Origin: Pseudomonas lini | GTDB lineage: Bacteria > Pseudomonadota > Gammaproteobacteria > Pseudomonadales > Pseudomonadaceae | Assembly (NCBI RefSeq): GCF_001042905.1 | Contig: NZ_JYLB01000002.1 | Coordinates: 1 to 64,000, forward strand | Reading direction: 5' to 3' | DNA: 64,000 nucleotides | In this document: positions 35,118-45,387 of the stretch, piece after piece | Layout of the letters: the number at the start of each line of letters is the position of its first letter | Numbering within the stretch: the stretch's first letter is position 1 | The notes under the pieces: model-generated | Told to the model about the DNA's origin: nothing | The model's input: only the letters and a program-made list of their open reading frames with translations | The model's database searches: none | Made by a program: the position numbers and the translations under genes

Positions 35118-36827
35118 ATGCGCATCGAACCTCGCCTGTTGCCCGACACCCTGCCATTCCTCGGTGATATTCCACCGCTGCTGACTCGCCTTTACGCAGC
35201 GCGGGGCGTGCAGTCCGAGGCTGAACTGGACAAGAGCCTGGCGCGGCTGATTCCCTACCAGCAACTCAAAGGTATCGATGCGGCGGTGGATTTGCTGGTG
35301 ACGGCTCTGGAGCAACGTCAGCGGATTCTGATCGTCGGCGACTTCGACGCCGATGGTGCGACGGCCAGTACCGTGGGCATGCTGGGGTTGCGCCTATTGG
35401 GCGCGGCGCATGTCGATTATCTGGTGCCGAACCGGTTCGAGTACGGCTATGGCCTGACGCCGGAGATCGTCGAAGTGGCGCTGACCCGCGAGCCGCAACT
35501 GCTGATCACCGTGGACAACGGCATCTCCAGCGTCGAAGGCGTGGCTGCGGCGAAAAAGGCCGGGCTCAAGGTGCTGGTCACCGATCACCACTTGCCCGGC
35601 GATGAACTGCCGTTGGCCGATGCCATCGTCAATCCGAACCAGCCGGGTTGCGAGTTCCCGAGCAAAGCCCTGGCCGGTGTCGGGGTGATCTTCTATGTGC
35701 TGATGGCGCTGCGTGCGCGCTTGCGCAGCCTGGGTTGGTACGAGAGCAAGCCGCAGCCGAACATTGGCGAACTGCTGGACCTGGTGGCGCTGGGCAGCGT
35801 CGCCGACGTGGTGCCGCTGGATGCCAACAACCGGATTCTGGTGCATCAGGGGCTGGAGCGGATTCGCGCCGGGCGCGCGCGGCCGGGTATCAAGGCGATC
35901 CTTGAAGTGGCCAAGCGCGACCATTCGCGCATTACCTCCACCGATCTGGGCTTCATCCTCGGCCCACGTCTGAACGCGGCGGGGCGTCTGGATGACATGA
36001 GCCTGGGCATCGAATGCCTGCTCACCGATGACGCCGGCGCTGCCCGTGAAATGGCCGCTCAGCTGGATGGCATGAACCAGGACCGCAAATCCATCGAGCA
36101 GGGCATGCAGCGTGAGGCGCTGGCCCAGCTCAAGGATTTGCCGGTGGAATCGATGCCGTTTGGCCTGTGTCTGTTCGATCCCGAGTGGCACCAGGGCGTC
36201 ATCGGAATCCTCGCGTCGCGTATGAAAGAGCGCTATTTCCGTCCGACCATTGCCTTTGCCGATGCTGGCGATGGCCTGCTCAAGGGCTCGGGGCGTTCGG
36301 TTCAGGGCTTTCACATTCGCGATGCCTTGAGCGTGGTCGCGGCGCAGCATCCGAACCTGATCAGCAAATACGGCGGCCACGCCATGGCGGCCGGCCTGAC
36401 GTTGCCGGAAGCGAATTTTCCGTTGTTTGCCGAGGCCTTCGACGCTGAAGTGCGTAGGCAAATGCGCGAAGAAGACCTGACCGGGCGCCTGTTGTCGGAC
36501 GGCACATTGGCGGTCGAAGAGTTCCACCTGGAACTGGCCCGCGCCCTGCGCCATGCCGGGCCTTGGGGGCAACACTTCCCGGAGCCGCTGTTTCATGGTG
36601 TGTTCCAGTTGGTCGAGCAGCGTGTTGTGGGTGAGCGGCACCTCAAAGTAGTGCTGAGAAGTGAATGCGGTTCGGTGAAGCTGGACGGCATTGCCTTCGG
36701 TATCGACCGTGATATCTGGCCGAATCCGACCATCAAGTGGGTTGAATTGGCCTACAAACTCGACCTCAACGAGTTCCGGGGGAACGAGACCGTGCAGTTG
36801 ATGATTGCCCACATCGAACCGCGTTAA
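35118..36827 (+). CDS. recJ: Single-stranded-DNA-specific exonuclease RecJ
   Basis: The 569-aa 5'-3' exonuclease works in RecF-pathway recombination and mismatch repair. DHH phosphoesterase motifs: VGDFDADGATAS, TVDNGISS, TDHHLPGDELP and the later LGSVADVVPLD. The DHHA1 domain follows, with GRSVQGFHIRDAL and SKYGGHAMAAGLTL, then a C-terminal OB-like domain. Full length. Confidence 0.96.
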   Translation: MRIEPRLLPDTLPFLGDIPPLLTRLYAARGVQSEAELDKSLARLIPYQQLKGIDAAVDLLVTALEQRQRILIVGDFDADGATASTVGMLGLRLLGAAHVDYLVPNRFEYGYGLTPEIVEVALTREPQLLITVDNGISSVEGVAAAKKAGLKVLVTDHHLPGDELPLADAIVNPNQPGCEFPSKALAGVGVIFYVLMALRARLRSLGWYESKPQPNIGELLDLVALGSVADVVPLDANNRILVHQGLERIRAGRARPGIKAILEVAKRDHSRITSTDLGFILGPRLNAAGRLDDMSLGIECLLTDDAGAAREMAAQLDGMNQDRKSIEQGMQREALAQLKDLPVESMPFGLCLFDPEWHQGVIGILASRMKERYFRPTIAFADAGDGLLKGSGRSVQGFHIRDALSVVAAQHPNLISKYGGHAMAAGLTLPEANFPLFAEAFDAEVRRQMREEDLTGRLLSDGTLAVEEFHLELARALRHAGPWGQHFPEPLFHGVFQLVEQRVVGERHLKVVLRSECGSVKLDGIAFGIDRDIWPNPTIKWVELAYKLDLNEFRGNETVQLMIAHIEPR

Positions 36828-36829
36828 GC

Positions 36830-36898
36830 CCTTCGCGGGCAAGCCTCGCTCCTACAGACTGTGCATAACTTGTAGGAGCGAGGCTTGCCCGCGAAAGC
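36830..36898. repeat. REP pair (GGGCAAGCCTCGCTCCTAC family)
   Basis: CTTCGCGGGCAAGCCTCGCT with its reverse complement, separated by about 15 bases, directly after recJ. Could also act as a transcription end. Confidence 0.88.
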
Positions 36899-37095
36899 AA
36901 TTTCCCCTCACCGAATCCCTCGGAACCCTCCCTCATCCCCCGATGTCGACTAGGCTCTAAGCACTGCTTGATTATCCTTGTGACGTCTTGTCGAATTTTT
37001 TGCCCGCGGGGGCGGGTGCTGCACCCTTTTTCCTGTCACTCGTCGACTATTCAAACAGAACCCTGGAGCCTGCCCACTGATACGAGAGGTGCCCC

Positions 37096-38202
37096 ATGAG
37101 TCTGCTGCTTGAACCCTATACCCTTCGTCAATTGACCCTGCTTAACCGCATTGCGGTGTCACCGATGTGCCAGTACTCCAGCGTCGATGGGCTGGCCAAT
37201 GACTGGCATCTGGTCCACCTCGGTAGCCGCGCTATCGGCGGCGCTGGTCTGGTATTCACCGAAGCCACGGCGGTCACCGCCGACGGGCGTATCACCGCCC
37301 AGGACCTTGGCCTCTGGAATGATCAACAGATCGAACCCTTGCAGCGTATTACGCGCTTCATCGCCGCCCAAGGCGCCGTTGCCGGCATCCAGTTGGCCCA
37401 CGCCGGGCGCAAGGCCAGCACGCATCGGCCGTGGCTCGGCAAGCATGGCAGCATCAAGCCGGAAGACGGCGGCTGGATCCCGGTCGGTCCTTCGCCGATC
37501 GCTTTCGACCCACAGCACACACCACCGAAGCAGCTCGATGAGGGCGAGATCGCTGACGTTATCCGGGCCTTCGTCGATTCGGCCAAACGGGCACTGACCG
37601 CCGGTTTCAAAGTGGTCGAAGTACACGCCGCCCACGGTTACCTGTTGCACCAATTTCTTTCGCCCCTGAGCAATCAGCGGCGCGATCAGTACGGCGGTTC
37701 GTTCGAGAATCGGATTCGGCTGGTGCTGCAAGTCACCGAAGCGGTGCGTGCGGTGTGGCCTGAAGAATTACCGGTGTTTGTGCGGGTGTCCGCCACCGAT
37801 TGGGTGGAGGATGGCTGGAACCCCGATGAAACCGTAGAGCTGGCGCGACGCCTCAAAGATCTGGGCGTGGACCTGATCGATGTCTCATCGGGTGGTACGG
37901 CGGTTAACGCCGAGATTCCTACAGGCCCCGGTTATCAGACGCGTTTTGCCGAGCGCGTACGCAAGGAGTCAGGCATTGCCACCGGTACTGTAGGAATGAT
38001 CACCGAACCGGCCCAGGCCGAGCACATTCTGCGTACCTGTCAGGCCGACATCATCTTCCTCGCCCGGGAGTTGTTGCGTGATCCGTATTGGCCGCTGCAT
38101 GCCGATGACGATCTGGGCGGGCACAAAGCTATCTGGCCAGCGCAATATCATCGGGCTACCCATCGTGACCAGCCGATTCATGAATCGGATTTGCGTGATT
38201 GA
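37096..38202 (+). CDS. Old Yellow Enzyme family NADPH:flavin oxidoreductase (YqjM/XenA type)
   Basis: The 368-aa FMN enzyme reduces activated C=C bonds or nitro compounds. It has the YqjM-class SPMCQYSS motif with its FMN-tuning Cys, GIQLAHAGRKAS, the active-site His pair in EVHAAHGYLLHQFLSPLSNQR, and the C-terminal FMN phosphate loop with VGMITEPAQAE and FLARELLRDPYW. It stands alone with a terminator after it. The ~200 bases before it presumably carry its promoter, but no regulator is adjacent. Confidence 0.92.
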   Translation: MSLLLEPYTLRQLTLLNRIAVSPMCQYSSVDGLANDWHLVHLGSRAIGGAGLVFTEATAVTADGRITAQDLGLWNDQQIEPLQRITRFIAAQGAVAGIQLAHAGRKASTHRPWLGKHGSIKPEDGGWIPVGPSPIAFDPQHTPPKQLDEGEIADVIRAFVDSAKRALTAGFKVVEVHAAHGYLLHQFLSPLSNQRRDQYGGSFENRIRLVLQVTEAVRAVWPEELPVFVRVSATDWVEDGWNPDETVELARRLKDLGVDLIDVSSGGTAVNAEIPTGPGYQTRFAERVRKESGIATGTVGMITEPAQAEHILRTCQADIIFLARELLRDPYWPLHADDDLGGHKAIWPAQYHRATHRDQPIHESDLRD

Positions 38203-38211
38203 ATGTTGCTG

Positions 38212-38246
38212 TAAAAAAAAGCCCCGGTCGTGTTGATCGGGGCTTT
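38212..38246. terminator. Terminator between convergent OYE and opgD
   Basis: AAAGCCCCGGT and ATCGGGGCTTTT pair around a seven-base loop with A and T runs on both sides, so it can work in both directions. Confidence 0.9.
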
Positions 38247-38286
38247 TGCATTTTTGTGCCGAGAGGTTTGTCGTCTGTCCTGCCGC

Positions 38287-38380
38287 CTTCGCGGGCAAGC
38301 CCGCTCCCACAAGGATCGGCGGCGTACACAAATTTTGTGAACACCCCCATCACTGTGGGAGCGGGCTTGCCCGCGAAGGG
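38287..38380. repeat. REP pair (GGGCAAGCCCGCTCCCAC family)
   Basis: CTTCGCGGGCAAGCCCGCTC and its reverse complement flank a ~35-base centre that itself contains ACACAAATTTTGTG. Confidence 0.9.
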
Positions 38381-38404
38381 GCCGGTTCAGGCGCCCACTT
38401 ACCG

Positions 38405-40030
38405 TCAGGTGTACTTACGCTTCTCCGGCGCTGGCGGGAAATACTGGTACAACCAGGTTTCACTCAACGTCCGGTCATTGGTGCGAATGAACAACCGCAG
38501 CTCCACCGGAGCCACGCTGTCATTGGTCGGGTACCAGTCGAAAGTAATGCGGTAGCCCTTGATGTCATCCAGCACCAACACATTGAAGTCCTTCACTTCG
38601 CCGTTCGAGCAGGTCACCACCGGCTCGATCCCCGCGCCTGCGGGCAAGCGGTCCAGACCACCACCGGTGAAGTCCACGGCAAAGCGTCGCGCCCAGACTG
38701 GTGGGTAATGCTCGCCCGGCGCCCAGCCTTCAATGAAGCCTCCCATGCCCGAACGAGTCGCGTTGACCCGCGCCAGCGGCGTGCTCACCGGCGGCAGAGC
38801 GCTCCAGTAGAGCTTGTAGCCGTAGTTGAGGGAGTCCCCGGCTGCGACCGGTTTTTTCGGCGTCCAGAATGCAACGATGTTATCCAGGGTTTCGCCGGTT
38901 GTAGGAATTTCCAGTAAATCGATAGAGCCTTCGCCCCACGCGGTTGTAGGTTCTACCCACAAGCTCGGGCGTTTGCTGTACCAGTCGACGGTGTCCTGAT
39001 AATTGGCGAACTCGTGATCGGTCTGCACCAGACCAAAGCCTTTCGGATCGGTGTCGGCAAAGGCATTGAATTGCAGGGTGGCCGGGTTATTCAGCGGGCG
39101 GCAGATCCACTCGCCATTTCCGCGCCACATCGCCAAGCGATCGGAGTCGTGGATTTGCGGGTGGATCGTGTCGCACATGCGCCGCTCATGGGTGCCGCAG
39201 CTGAACATGCTGGTCATCGGCGCGATGCCCAACTGCTCGATGGCGGTGCGGGCATTGACGTGGGCGTCGACTTCCATCACCACACGCTCGGCCTGGCAAT
39301 CGATGTCAAAACGGTAGGCGCCGGTGGCGCTCGGCGAGTCGAGCAAGGCATAAACCACGAAGCGGGTGCTGTCCTTGTCCGGGGTCTCGAACCAGAACTT
39401 GGTGAAGTCCGGGAATTCTTCGCGCTTCTTGGCGTACGTATCGATCGCCAGGCCGCGGGCCGACAAACCGTACTGGCCGGTGGCATCTACCGCGCGGAAA
39501 TAGCTGGCGCCGAGGAAGGACAACACGTCGTGCTGATCCAGCTCCGGGGCCTTGAACAGCTTGAACCCGGAGAAACCCAGATCGCCTTTGAGCTGTTTAG
39601 TGTCAACAGTGGTTTTTTCGTAGTTGAACAGCGACGGGCGGAAATGCACCTCGCGCGCCAACCGAGTCTTGGGATCGACGCTGTACATGCGCACTGGCTG
39701 CTTGAAACCCATGCCGACGTGGAAAAACTGTACGTCCAGCTGACCTTTCAAGTCCTTCCACAGCGAGTGATTGCCGTCGTAGCGGATCGCGTTGAAGTTC
39801 TGCGGCGTCATGGTCGCCAGCGTCGGCGGCAGCACCTGCTTGGTGTCTTGCCAGGGCTTGCCGGCGAGCTGTTTGGCCTGGTTCTTCAGCGCTTCGAAGT
39901 CGAACGCCACAGCATCGCCATCAGCAGCGCCGCTACCGGCCCAGGCGTTCGCCGCCAACAGGCCAGTGGCCGAGAGACCGGTGTAAGCCGCGATGGCCAT
40001 GGAGGCTTTGAGCAAATTCCTGCGGTGCAT
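38405..40030 (-). CDS. opgD: Osmoregulated periplasmic glucan biosynthesis protein D
   Basis: The 541-aa periplasmic protein starts at ATG 40030 with a twin-arginine signal ([16 protein letters not shown]...ANAWA). The OpgG/OpgD domain follows ([53 protein letters not shown]). It shapes the osmoregulated glucan backbone. The frame extends to 40210, but without the Tat signal at its start. Divergent from a small gene at 40442. Confidence 0.95.
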   Translation of the reverse strand: MHRRNLLKASMAIAAYTGLSATGLLAANAWAGSGAADGDAVAFDFEALKNQAKQLAGKPWQDTKQVLPPTLATMTPQNFNAIRYDGNHSLWKDLKGQLDVQFFHVGMGFKQPVRMYSVDPKTRLAREVHFRPSLFNYEKTTVDTKQLKGDLGFSGFKLFKAPELDQHDVLSFLGASYFRAVDATGQYGLSARGLAIDTYAKKREEFPDFTKFWFETPDKDSTRFVVYALLDSPSATGAYRFDIDCQAERVVMEVDAHVNARTAIEQLGIAPMTSMFSCGTHERRMCDTIHPQIHDSDRLAMWRGNGEWICRPLNNPATLQFNAFADTDPKGFGLVQTDHEFANYQDTVDWYSKRPSLWVEPTTAWGEGSIDLLEIPTTGETLDNIVAFWTPKKPVAAGDSLNYGYKLYWSALPPVSTPLARVNATRSGMGGFIEGWAPGEHYPPVWARRFAVDFTGGGLDRLPAGAGIEPVVTCSNGEVKDFNVLVLDDIKGYRITFDWYPTNDSVAPVELRLFIRTNDRTLSETWLYQYFPPAPEKRKYT

Positions 40031-40441
40031 AAGTACAACCTGTCGTGAACAATCCCGCGCCGTTCCTGGCACGTACTGGATCAGAAATAACGGTTCGGAC
40101 ATGCCTTGGCCAAACGCAACGGACTTTAGAACAGATGCCAAATAGCTTAAACCGTTCGGTTGCAGAGCAAAAATGATTGATGGCACAGCGACAGAGCGGC
40201 AATGAAACAAGACATGTCAGGTAACGTTTCTCACAGCACTTTCTGATTTATAGGGCATATCTGCTTTTTTCGACTAATTACTCTAAAAACGCTTTTCAGC
40301 GCCGATTTAATTTCTATTCTATGGGGCATGACCGGTTTCGGCCCTTCAGGCCGGTAGGTTCAGCAGGCACAAGGTGGCCGCTGAAAGTGATAGGGCGATG
40401 CGGTTTTGAAGTTTTCTCTGACGTATAGAAGGACATCGTCC
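40031..40441. other. AT-rich divergent intergenic region
   Basis: This stretch separates opgD from a small plus-strand gene. Its middle (about 40240-40330) is AT-rich, unlike the flanks, and presumably holds promoters in both directions. No clear operator is seen. Confidence 0.5.
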
Positions 40442-40627
40442 ATGTCGAAAGTACAAGGCATCACTGAAATATTAGGAATATTCCCCTGCCTGGCCACTGG
40501 TCGGCGAAGGCGTCGGCTCAGTTCGGAGGAGTTGAAGTTGGTGGAGCGGTATCGCGAGTTGTCGGAGAGTGACCGGATTGCGATGCGGTATCTGGTGGAT
40601 GCGATGAGGAGTGTTTCGCGGTTTTGA
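40442..40627 (+). CDS. Small hypothetical protein (61 aa)
   Basis: ATG 40442 is preceded by AAGGA. The product has an N-terminal hydrophobic part (ITEILGIFPCLATG), a run of basic residues RRRRR, then a helical end ELKLVERYRELSESDRIAMRYLVDAMRS. That end resembles the tail found on many Pseudomonas HTH regulators, but no DNA-binding domain is present. Function unknown. Confidence 0.65.
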   Translation: MSKVQGITEILGIFPCLATGRRRRRLSSEELKLVERYRELSESDRIAMRYLVDAMRSVSRF

Positions 40628-40705
40628 GCGGAGGTGGTTACCGTGAGAGCCATTTGGCTTTTACGGAGTTAAGCCACCGGTGTCTGCCTTGGTTGTGCGG
40701 TGAGG

Positions 40706-40800
40706 CCTTCGCGGGCAAGCCTCGCTCCTACAGGGTTCGTCGTTTGATCGACACAAAACCTGTAGGAGCGAGCGGTGCGGCGATCCGACTTGCCCGCAAA
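40706..40800. repeat. REP pair, one arm interrupted
   Basis: CTTCGCGGGCAAGCCTCGCT faces GTAGGAGCGAG...TTGCCCGCAAAG. The right arm carries an extra ~17 bases (CGGTGCGGCGATCCGAC), a natural variant of this REP family. Confidence 0.85.
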
Positions 40801-40804
40801 GCTT

Positions 40805-42229
40805 TTAATGCTTGAACATCACATGCCTTACAACGGTGTAATCCTCCAACCCATACATCGACATGTCTTTCCCATAACCGGACAGTTTCTGACCGCCGTG
40901 AGGCATTTCGCTGACTAGCATGAAGTGGGTGTTCACCCAGGTGCAGCCGTACTGCAGGCGAGCAGACAGGCGATGCGCGCGGCCGACGTCCGCGGTCCAG
41001 ACTGACGACGCAAGGCCATAGTCTGAATCGTTGGCCCAGGCGAGTGCTTGGGCTTCATCGGTGAATTGGGTGACCGACACTACCGGCCCGAACACTTCGC
41101 GGCGCACGATCTCGTCGTCCTGTTGCACGTCGGCCAGCACCGTCGGTTCAAAGAAGAAACCGTTGCCTTCCACCGCTTTGCCACCAGTGATCAAACGAAT
41201 GTGCGGTTGCGCCATGGCACGCTCGACCAATCCGGTCACGCGGTCGCGATGTTGTGCGCTGATCAGAGGGCCCAGCTCCGTCGATGGATCGTCCTGTAAG
41301 CCGTACTTGATACTGCTGACGGCCGCACCGAGCTTCTCGACGAACTGGTCGTAGATGCCTGCTTGCGCGTAAATACGGCAGGCGGCGGTGCAGTCCTGGC
41401 CGGCGTTGTAGAAACCGAAGGTGCGAATGCCTTCCACGGCGACGTCGATGTCGGCATCGTCGAAGATGATCACCGGCGCCTTGCCGCCCAGTTCCATGTG
41501 CATGCGTTTGACGTTGCCGGCGGTGCTGGAAATGATGTTCGAGCCAGTGGCGATAGAGCCGGTCAGCGACACCATGCGCACTTTCGGGTGAGTGACCAAT
41601 GGGGTGCCGACCGTAGGACCACGACCGACTACCAGGTTAAGCACACCTGCCGGGAAGATTTCCGACGCCAGTTCTGCCAGGCGCAGGGCGGTCAGCGGGG
41701 TTTGTTCCGACGGCTTGAGCACCACGGTATTACCGGCAGCCAGGGCCGGGGCGATCTTCCAGGCGACCATCATCAGCGGGTAGTTCCACGGCGCGATGGA
41801 GGCAATCACGCCCACCGGATCGCGGCGGATCATCGAGGTATGGCCGGGCAGGTATTCACCCCCCAGCGCACCGCTCATGCAACGGCTGGCGCCGGCGAAA
41901 AAACGGAACACGTCGGCAATCGCTGGAATCTCGTCGTTCAGCGCGGCGCTGTAGGGTTTGCCGCAGTTGTCCGACTCCAGTTTGGCCAGCTCTTCGCCAC
42001 GGGCTTCGATGATGTCGGCGAGTTTGAGCAGCAGCAACGAGCGTTCTTTCGGCGTGGTTTGCGACCAGGTTTCGAAGGCGTTGTCGGCGGCCCGCACGGC
42101 GGCGTCGATCTGGGCTTCGCTGGCTTCGTTGATTTCTACCAGCACACGGCCGAGGGCCGGGTTGAACACGGCTTGGGCGGGGCCGTCGCCATTGACGAGT
42201 TGGCCGTTGATCAAGAGTTTGGTTTGCAT
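40805..42229 (-). CDS. Gamma-aminobutyraldehyde dehydrogenase (YdcW/PatD-like)
   Basis: The 474-aa aldehyde dehydrogenase starts at ATG 42229 ([16 protein letters not shown]). It has the catalytic Glu in [11 protein letters not shown], the nucleophile Cys in [10 protein letters not shown], the NAD fold [12 protein letters not shown], and the C-terminal [13 protein letters not shown] typical of gamma-aminobutyraldehyde dehydrogenases. It lies downstream of a ydcSTUV-like polyamine ABC operon, a common arrangement for putrescine breakdown to GABA. A REP pair separates it from the last permease gene. Confidence 0.88.
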   Translation of the reverse strand: MQTKLLINGQLVNGDGPAQAVFNPALGRVLVEINEASEAQIDAAVRAADNAFETWSQTTPKERSLLLLKLADIIEARGEELAKLESDNCGKPYSAALNDEIPAIADVFRFFAGASRCMSGALGGEYLPGHTSMIRRDPVGVIASIAPWNYPLMMVAWKIAPALAAGNTVVLKPSEQTPLTALRLAELASEIFPAGVLNLVVGRGPTVGTPLVTHPKVRMVSLTGSIATGSNIISSTAGNVKRMHMELGGKAPVIIFDDADIDVAVEGIRTFGFYNAGQDCTAACRIYAQAGIYDQFVEKLGAAVSSIKYGLQDDPSTELGPLISAQHRDRVTGLVERAMAQPHIRLITGGKAVEGNGFFFEPTVLADVQQDDEIVRREVFGPVVSVTQFTDEAQALAWANDSDYGLASSVWTADVGRAHRLSARLQYGCTWVNTHFMLVSEMPHGGQKLSGYGKDMSMYGLEDYTVVRHVMFKH

Positions 42230-42280
42230 GGCTATGTCCTCTTCGAAGCTGCTTTTGTTTTCCTGCTGAAACCGGCCCCC

Positions 42281-42370
42281 TGTGGGAGCGGGCTTGCCCG
42301 CGATGACTGACTGACATTCAACAGAAATGTCGACTGTAAGACCGCTATCGCGGGCAAGCCCGCTCCCACT
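42281..42370. repeat. REP pair (GGGAGCGGGCTTGCCCGC family)
   Basis: TGTGGGAGCGGGCTTGCCCG and its reverse complement flank a ~45-base centre, between the dehydrogenase and the permease genes. Confidence 0.92.
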
Positions 42371-42404
42371 GGATTCGGTTTCCACATCGGGAATGAGTTG
42401 TCCG

Positions 42405-43229
42405 TTATTTCCCGCCACTGCCCGCAACGCTTTCGCCACCACGGGTCAGGTAGTAGGCGCCGAGAATCGGTAACATGGTCACCATCATCACCAGCATCGC
42501 GACGACGTTGGTCACCGGCACGTCCCGTGGGCGGCTGAGCTGATTGAGCAGCCACAGCGGCAAGGTGCGTTCGTGGCCGGCGGTGAAGGTGGTGACGATG
42601 ATTTCGTCGAACGACAGGGCGAACGCCAGCATGCCGCCAGCGAGCAACGCCGAGCCGAGGTTCGGCAGGACGATGTAGCGGAAGGTCTGCCAACCGTCGG
42701 CGCCGAGATCCATCGAGGCTTCGATCAAACTGTATGAAGTGCGGCGCAAGCGGGCGATGACGTTGTTGTAGACGATCACCACGCAGAAGGTCGCATGGCC
42801 GACGATGATGGTGAACATCCCCGGCTCAATCCCCAAGGTCTTGAAGGTCGCCAGCAGCGCGATGCCTGTGATGATCCCGGGCAGGGCAATCGGCAGGATC
42901 AGCATTAGCGAGATGCCTTGCTTACCGAAGAAATCCCGTCGGTACAACGCCGCCGATGCAAGGGTGCCGAGGACCATCGCAATCAATGTGGCGACGGCCG
43001 CGATTTGCAACGACAGCTTGATCGCTTCCAGCACGTCGGGCCGGGAGAACGCCACGCCGATCCACTTCAGGGTGAAGCCCTTGGGCGGAAAGCTGAACGC
43101 GGCGTCTTCGGTGTTGAAGGCGTAGAGGAAGATGATCAGGATCGGGAAGTGCAAGAACATCAACCCGCCCCAGGCGGCGATGCGCAAGCCCAGGGATGCC
43201 CGATCTTGAGATGAAGCATCAGAGCGCAT
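42405..43229 (-). CDS. ydcV: ABC transporter permease (PotC/YdcV-like)
   Basis: The 274-aa permease has six predicted membrane helices and the ATPase-coupling EAA loop [32 protein letters not shown] 43229 overlaps the upstream permease stop by 11 bases. It forms the membrane channel with the 43219-44166 product. The Ser/Gly-rich tail is short. Confidence 0.92.
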   Translation of the reverse strand: MRSDASSQDRASLGLRIAAWGGLMFLHFPILIIFLYAFNTEDAAFSFPPKGFTLKWIGVAFSRPDVLEAIKLSLQIAAVATLIAMVLGTLASAALYRRDFFGKQGISLMLILPIALPGIITGIALLATFKTLGIEPGMFTIIVGHATFCVVIVYNNVIARLRRTSYSLIEASMDLGADGWQTFRYIVLPNLGSALLAGGMLAFALSFDEIIVTTFTAGHERTLPLWLLNQLSRPRDVPVTNVVAMLVMMVTMLPILGAYYLTRGGESVAGSGGK

Positions 43230-44166
43230 CGAAAGCCCCCAGACGTTTGACGATGGACAGGTAAATGGCGATCAGCACGATCGGCACCAAGGTGAAGGCC
43301 GCCGCCATCGGCATATTGCCGATCGCTCCTTGCTGGGCGTAGACCATGCTGCCGATGAAGTAGCCCGGCGGGCCCACCAGTTGCGGCACGATGAAGTCGC
43401 CCAGGGTCAACGAAAAGGTGAAGATCGAACCGGCGGCGATGCCCGGAATCGACAGCGGCAGAATCACTTGCATGAAGGTCTGACGCGGCTTGGCGCCGAG
43501 GTCGGCCGAGGCTTGCAGCAAGGACGGCGGCAGGCGTTCAAGTGAAGCCTGAATCGGCAGGATCATGAACGGCAGCCAGATGTAGACGAATACCATGAAC
43601 CGCCCCAGATGCGAGGTCGACAAGGTGCTGCCGCCGACGCCCGGAATCCCGAGCACCAACTGCAACACCGGCTCCAGCCCCAAGTGCTGAACGAACCACT
43701 GGGCCACGCCGCCCTTGGCCAGCAGCAAGGTCCAGGCGTAGGCCTTGACGATGTAACTGGCCCACATCGGCATCATCACCGCGATGTAGAAAAACGCCTT
43801 GGTCTTGCCGCTGGTGTAGCGCGCCATGTAGTAGGCGATCGGGAACGCCACGATTGCACTGGCGATCGACACGACGATGGCCATGCTCAGGGTGCGCAGG
43901 ATGATGTCGAAGTTCGACGGCTGGAACAGTGCGGTGAAATTCGCCAGGGTCAGGTCGGGCGTGACCGCCATGGTGAAGTCATCGAAGGTGTAGAAGCCTT
44001 GCCACAACAACGTCAACAGCGAGCCGAGGTAGATCGCACCGAACCACAGCAGCGGCGGCACCAGCAGCAGCGACAGATACAGGTTCGGTCGGCGGTACAG
44101 CAAGTTCGAAAACCGGCGCAACGGCGAGCCGCTGGCCGGGGGTTGAGGAGCGGTCACGCTGTTCAT
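43219..44166 (-). CDS. ydcU: ABC transporter permease (PotB/YdcU-like)
   Basis: The 315-aa permease starts [19 protein letters not shown] first helix near 37-60 is followed by five more, with the EAA loop [28 protein letters not shown] 44166 lies directly after the ATPase gene stop, so translation is coupled. Confidence 0.92.
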   Translation of the reverse strand: MNSVTAPQPPASGSPLRRFSNLLYRRPNLYLSLLLVPPLLWFGAIYLGSLLTLLWQGFYTFDDFTMAVTPDLTLANFTALFQPSNFDIILRTLSMAIVVSIASAIVAFPIAYYMARYTSGKTKAFFYIAVMMPMWASYIVKAYAWTLLLAKGGVAQWFVQHLGLEPVLQLVLGIPGVGGSTLSTSHLGRFMVFVYIWLPFMILPIQASLERLPPSLLQASADLGAKPRQTFMQVILPLSIPGIAAGSIFTFSLTLGDFIVPQLVGPPGYFIGSMVYAQQGAIGNMPMAAAFTLVPIVLIAIYLSIVKRLGAFDAL

Positions 44167-44167
44167 C

Positions 44168-45205
44168 TCACACCCCGCCCACAACATTGTCGTGCAGCGG
44201 GATCATCGCCTCGCGCGCCCAACGAGCGCTGATGCGTTGTCCGGGTTGATGTTGTGTGCTGACGTCCAGCCACTGGACGTTGGCCTGGCTGATATTCAAG
44301 GTCTGGCCGTTTTCCAGTTTCAGTTCATAGCGGGTGGCGCTGCCTTGGTACTGGATGTCGTGCAGTAGGCCGCTGACTTCGATTTCATGGCTGGCCAGCG
44401 GGCCTTCGGCGAAACGTACATGTTCCGGGCGGATCGAAAAGGGCTGTGGATTGCCGCTCAACTGCTGCGCAAGATCGCCGCGAATCACGTTGGAAGTGCC
44501 GACGAATTCAGCGACGAAAGTGGTCGCCGGCTTCATGTACAGGTTGCGCGGTGTGTCGACCTGTTCGATGCGGCCCTTGTTGAACACGGCCACGCGGTCG
44601 GACATCGACAGCGCTTCGGTCTGATCGTGAGTGACGAAGATAAAGGTGATGCCGAGCTGGCGTTGCAGCTTCTTCAACTCGCCTTGCATTTGCTCGCGCA
44701 GTTTCAGATCGAGTGCGCCCAAGGGCTCGTCGAGCAGCAACACGCGAGGGCGATTGACCAATGCGCGGGCCAGGGCCACACGCTGACGTTGGCCGCCGGA
44801 GAGTTGCACCGGTTTGCGCTCGCCGTAGCCGCCGAGAGCGACCATGTCGAGGGCTTCTTCGGCGCGTTTTTGGCGTTCGGACTTGCCGACGCCTTTGACT
44901 TTCAATCCGTAGGCGACGTTGTCGAGTACGTTCATGTGCGGGAACAGCGCGTAATCCTGGAACACAGTGTTCACGTCACGCTGATATGGCGGCCGCCCGG
45001 CCGCCTCGGCGCCATGAATGCGGATGGAGCCAGTGCTCGGTTGTTCGAAACCGGCGATCAGACGCAGACAGGTGGTTTTGCCCGAACCGGAAGGGCCCAG
45101 CAGGGAAAAGAACTCGCCGTCCTGGATATCGATAGAAACCCGGTCAACGGCCTTCACTTCGCCGAACTGACGGGAAACGTTGGTGAACTGGACTGCAAGC
45201 GTCAT
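44168..45205 (-). CDS. ydcT: ABC transporter ATP-binding protein (PotA/YdcT-like)
   Basis: The 345-aa ATPase starts MTLAVQFTNVSRQFG. Walker A GPSGSGKTT, Q-loop FQDYALFPHMNV, signature LSGGQRQRVALARAL, Walker B LLLDEPLGALD and switch His in THDQTEAL. A C-terminal TOBE domain (IRPEHVRFAE) is typical of polyamine importers. The chosen ATG at 45205 follows CGGAG. Confidence 0.94.
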   Translation of the reverse strand: MTLAVQFTNVSRQFGEVKAVDRVSIDIQDGEFFSLLGPSGSGKTTCLRLIAGFEQPSTGSIRIHGAEAAGRPPYQRDVNTVFQDYALFPHMNVLDNVAYGLKVKGVGKSERQKRAEEALDMVALGGYGERKPVQLSGGQRQRVALARALVNRPRVLLLDEPLGALDLKLREQMQGELKKLQRQLGITFIFVTHDQTEALSMSDRVAVFNKGRIEQVDTPRNLYMKPATTFVAEFVGTSNVIRGDLAQQLSGNPQPFSIRPEHVRFAEGPLASHEIEVSGLLHDIQYQGSATRYELKLENGQTLNISQANVQWLDVSTQHQPGQRISARWAREAMIPLHDNVVGGV

Positions 45206-45257
45206 GGTGCGGAGCTCCGAAAAGGCGCGCTTTCTATCAATTGAGTCGGGTGTTCCG

Positions 45258-45362
45258 TTAAAAGATCGCAGCCTTCGGCAGCTCCTACGGGATGCGCAGA
45301 AGACGCCATATTTGCGGTGCATGCCGTCGGCGTAGGAGCTGCCGAAGGCTGCGATCTTTTGA
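45258..45362. repeat. REP-type long inverted repeat (GATCGCAGCCTTCGGCAGCTCC family)
   Basis: AAAGATCGCAGCCTTCGGCA and its reverse complement form arms of ~28 bases around a ~45-base centre, between the solute-binding and ATPase genes. Such hairpins in ABC operons can let the binding-protein mRNA outlast the rest. Single units of this family lie in both copies of the island repeat. Confidence 0.9.
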
Positions 45363-45387
45363 TCTTTCTTTTGACCTCAAGGAGGGC

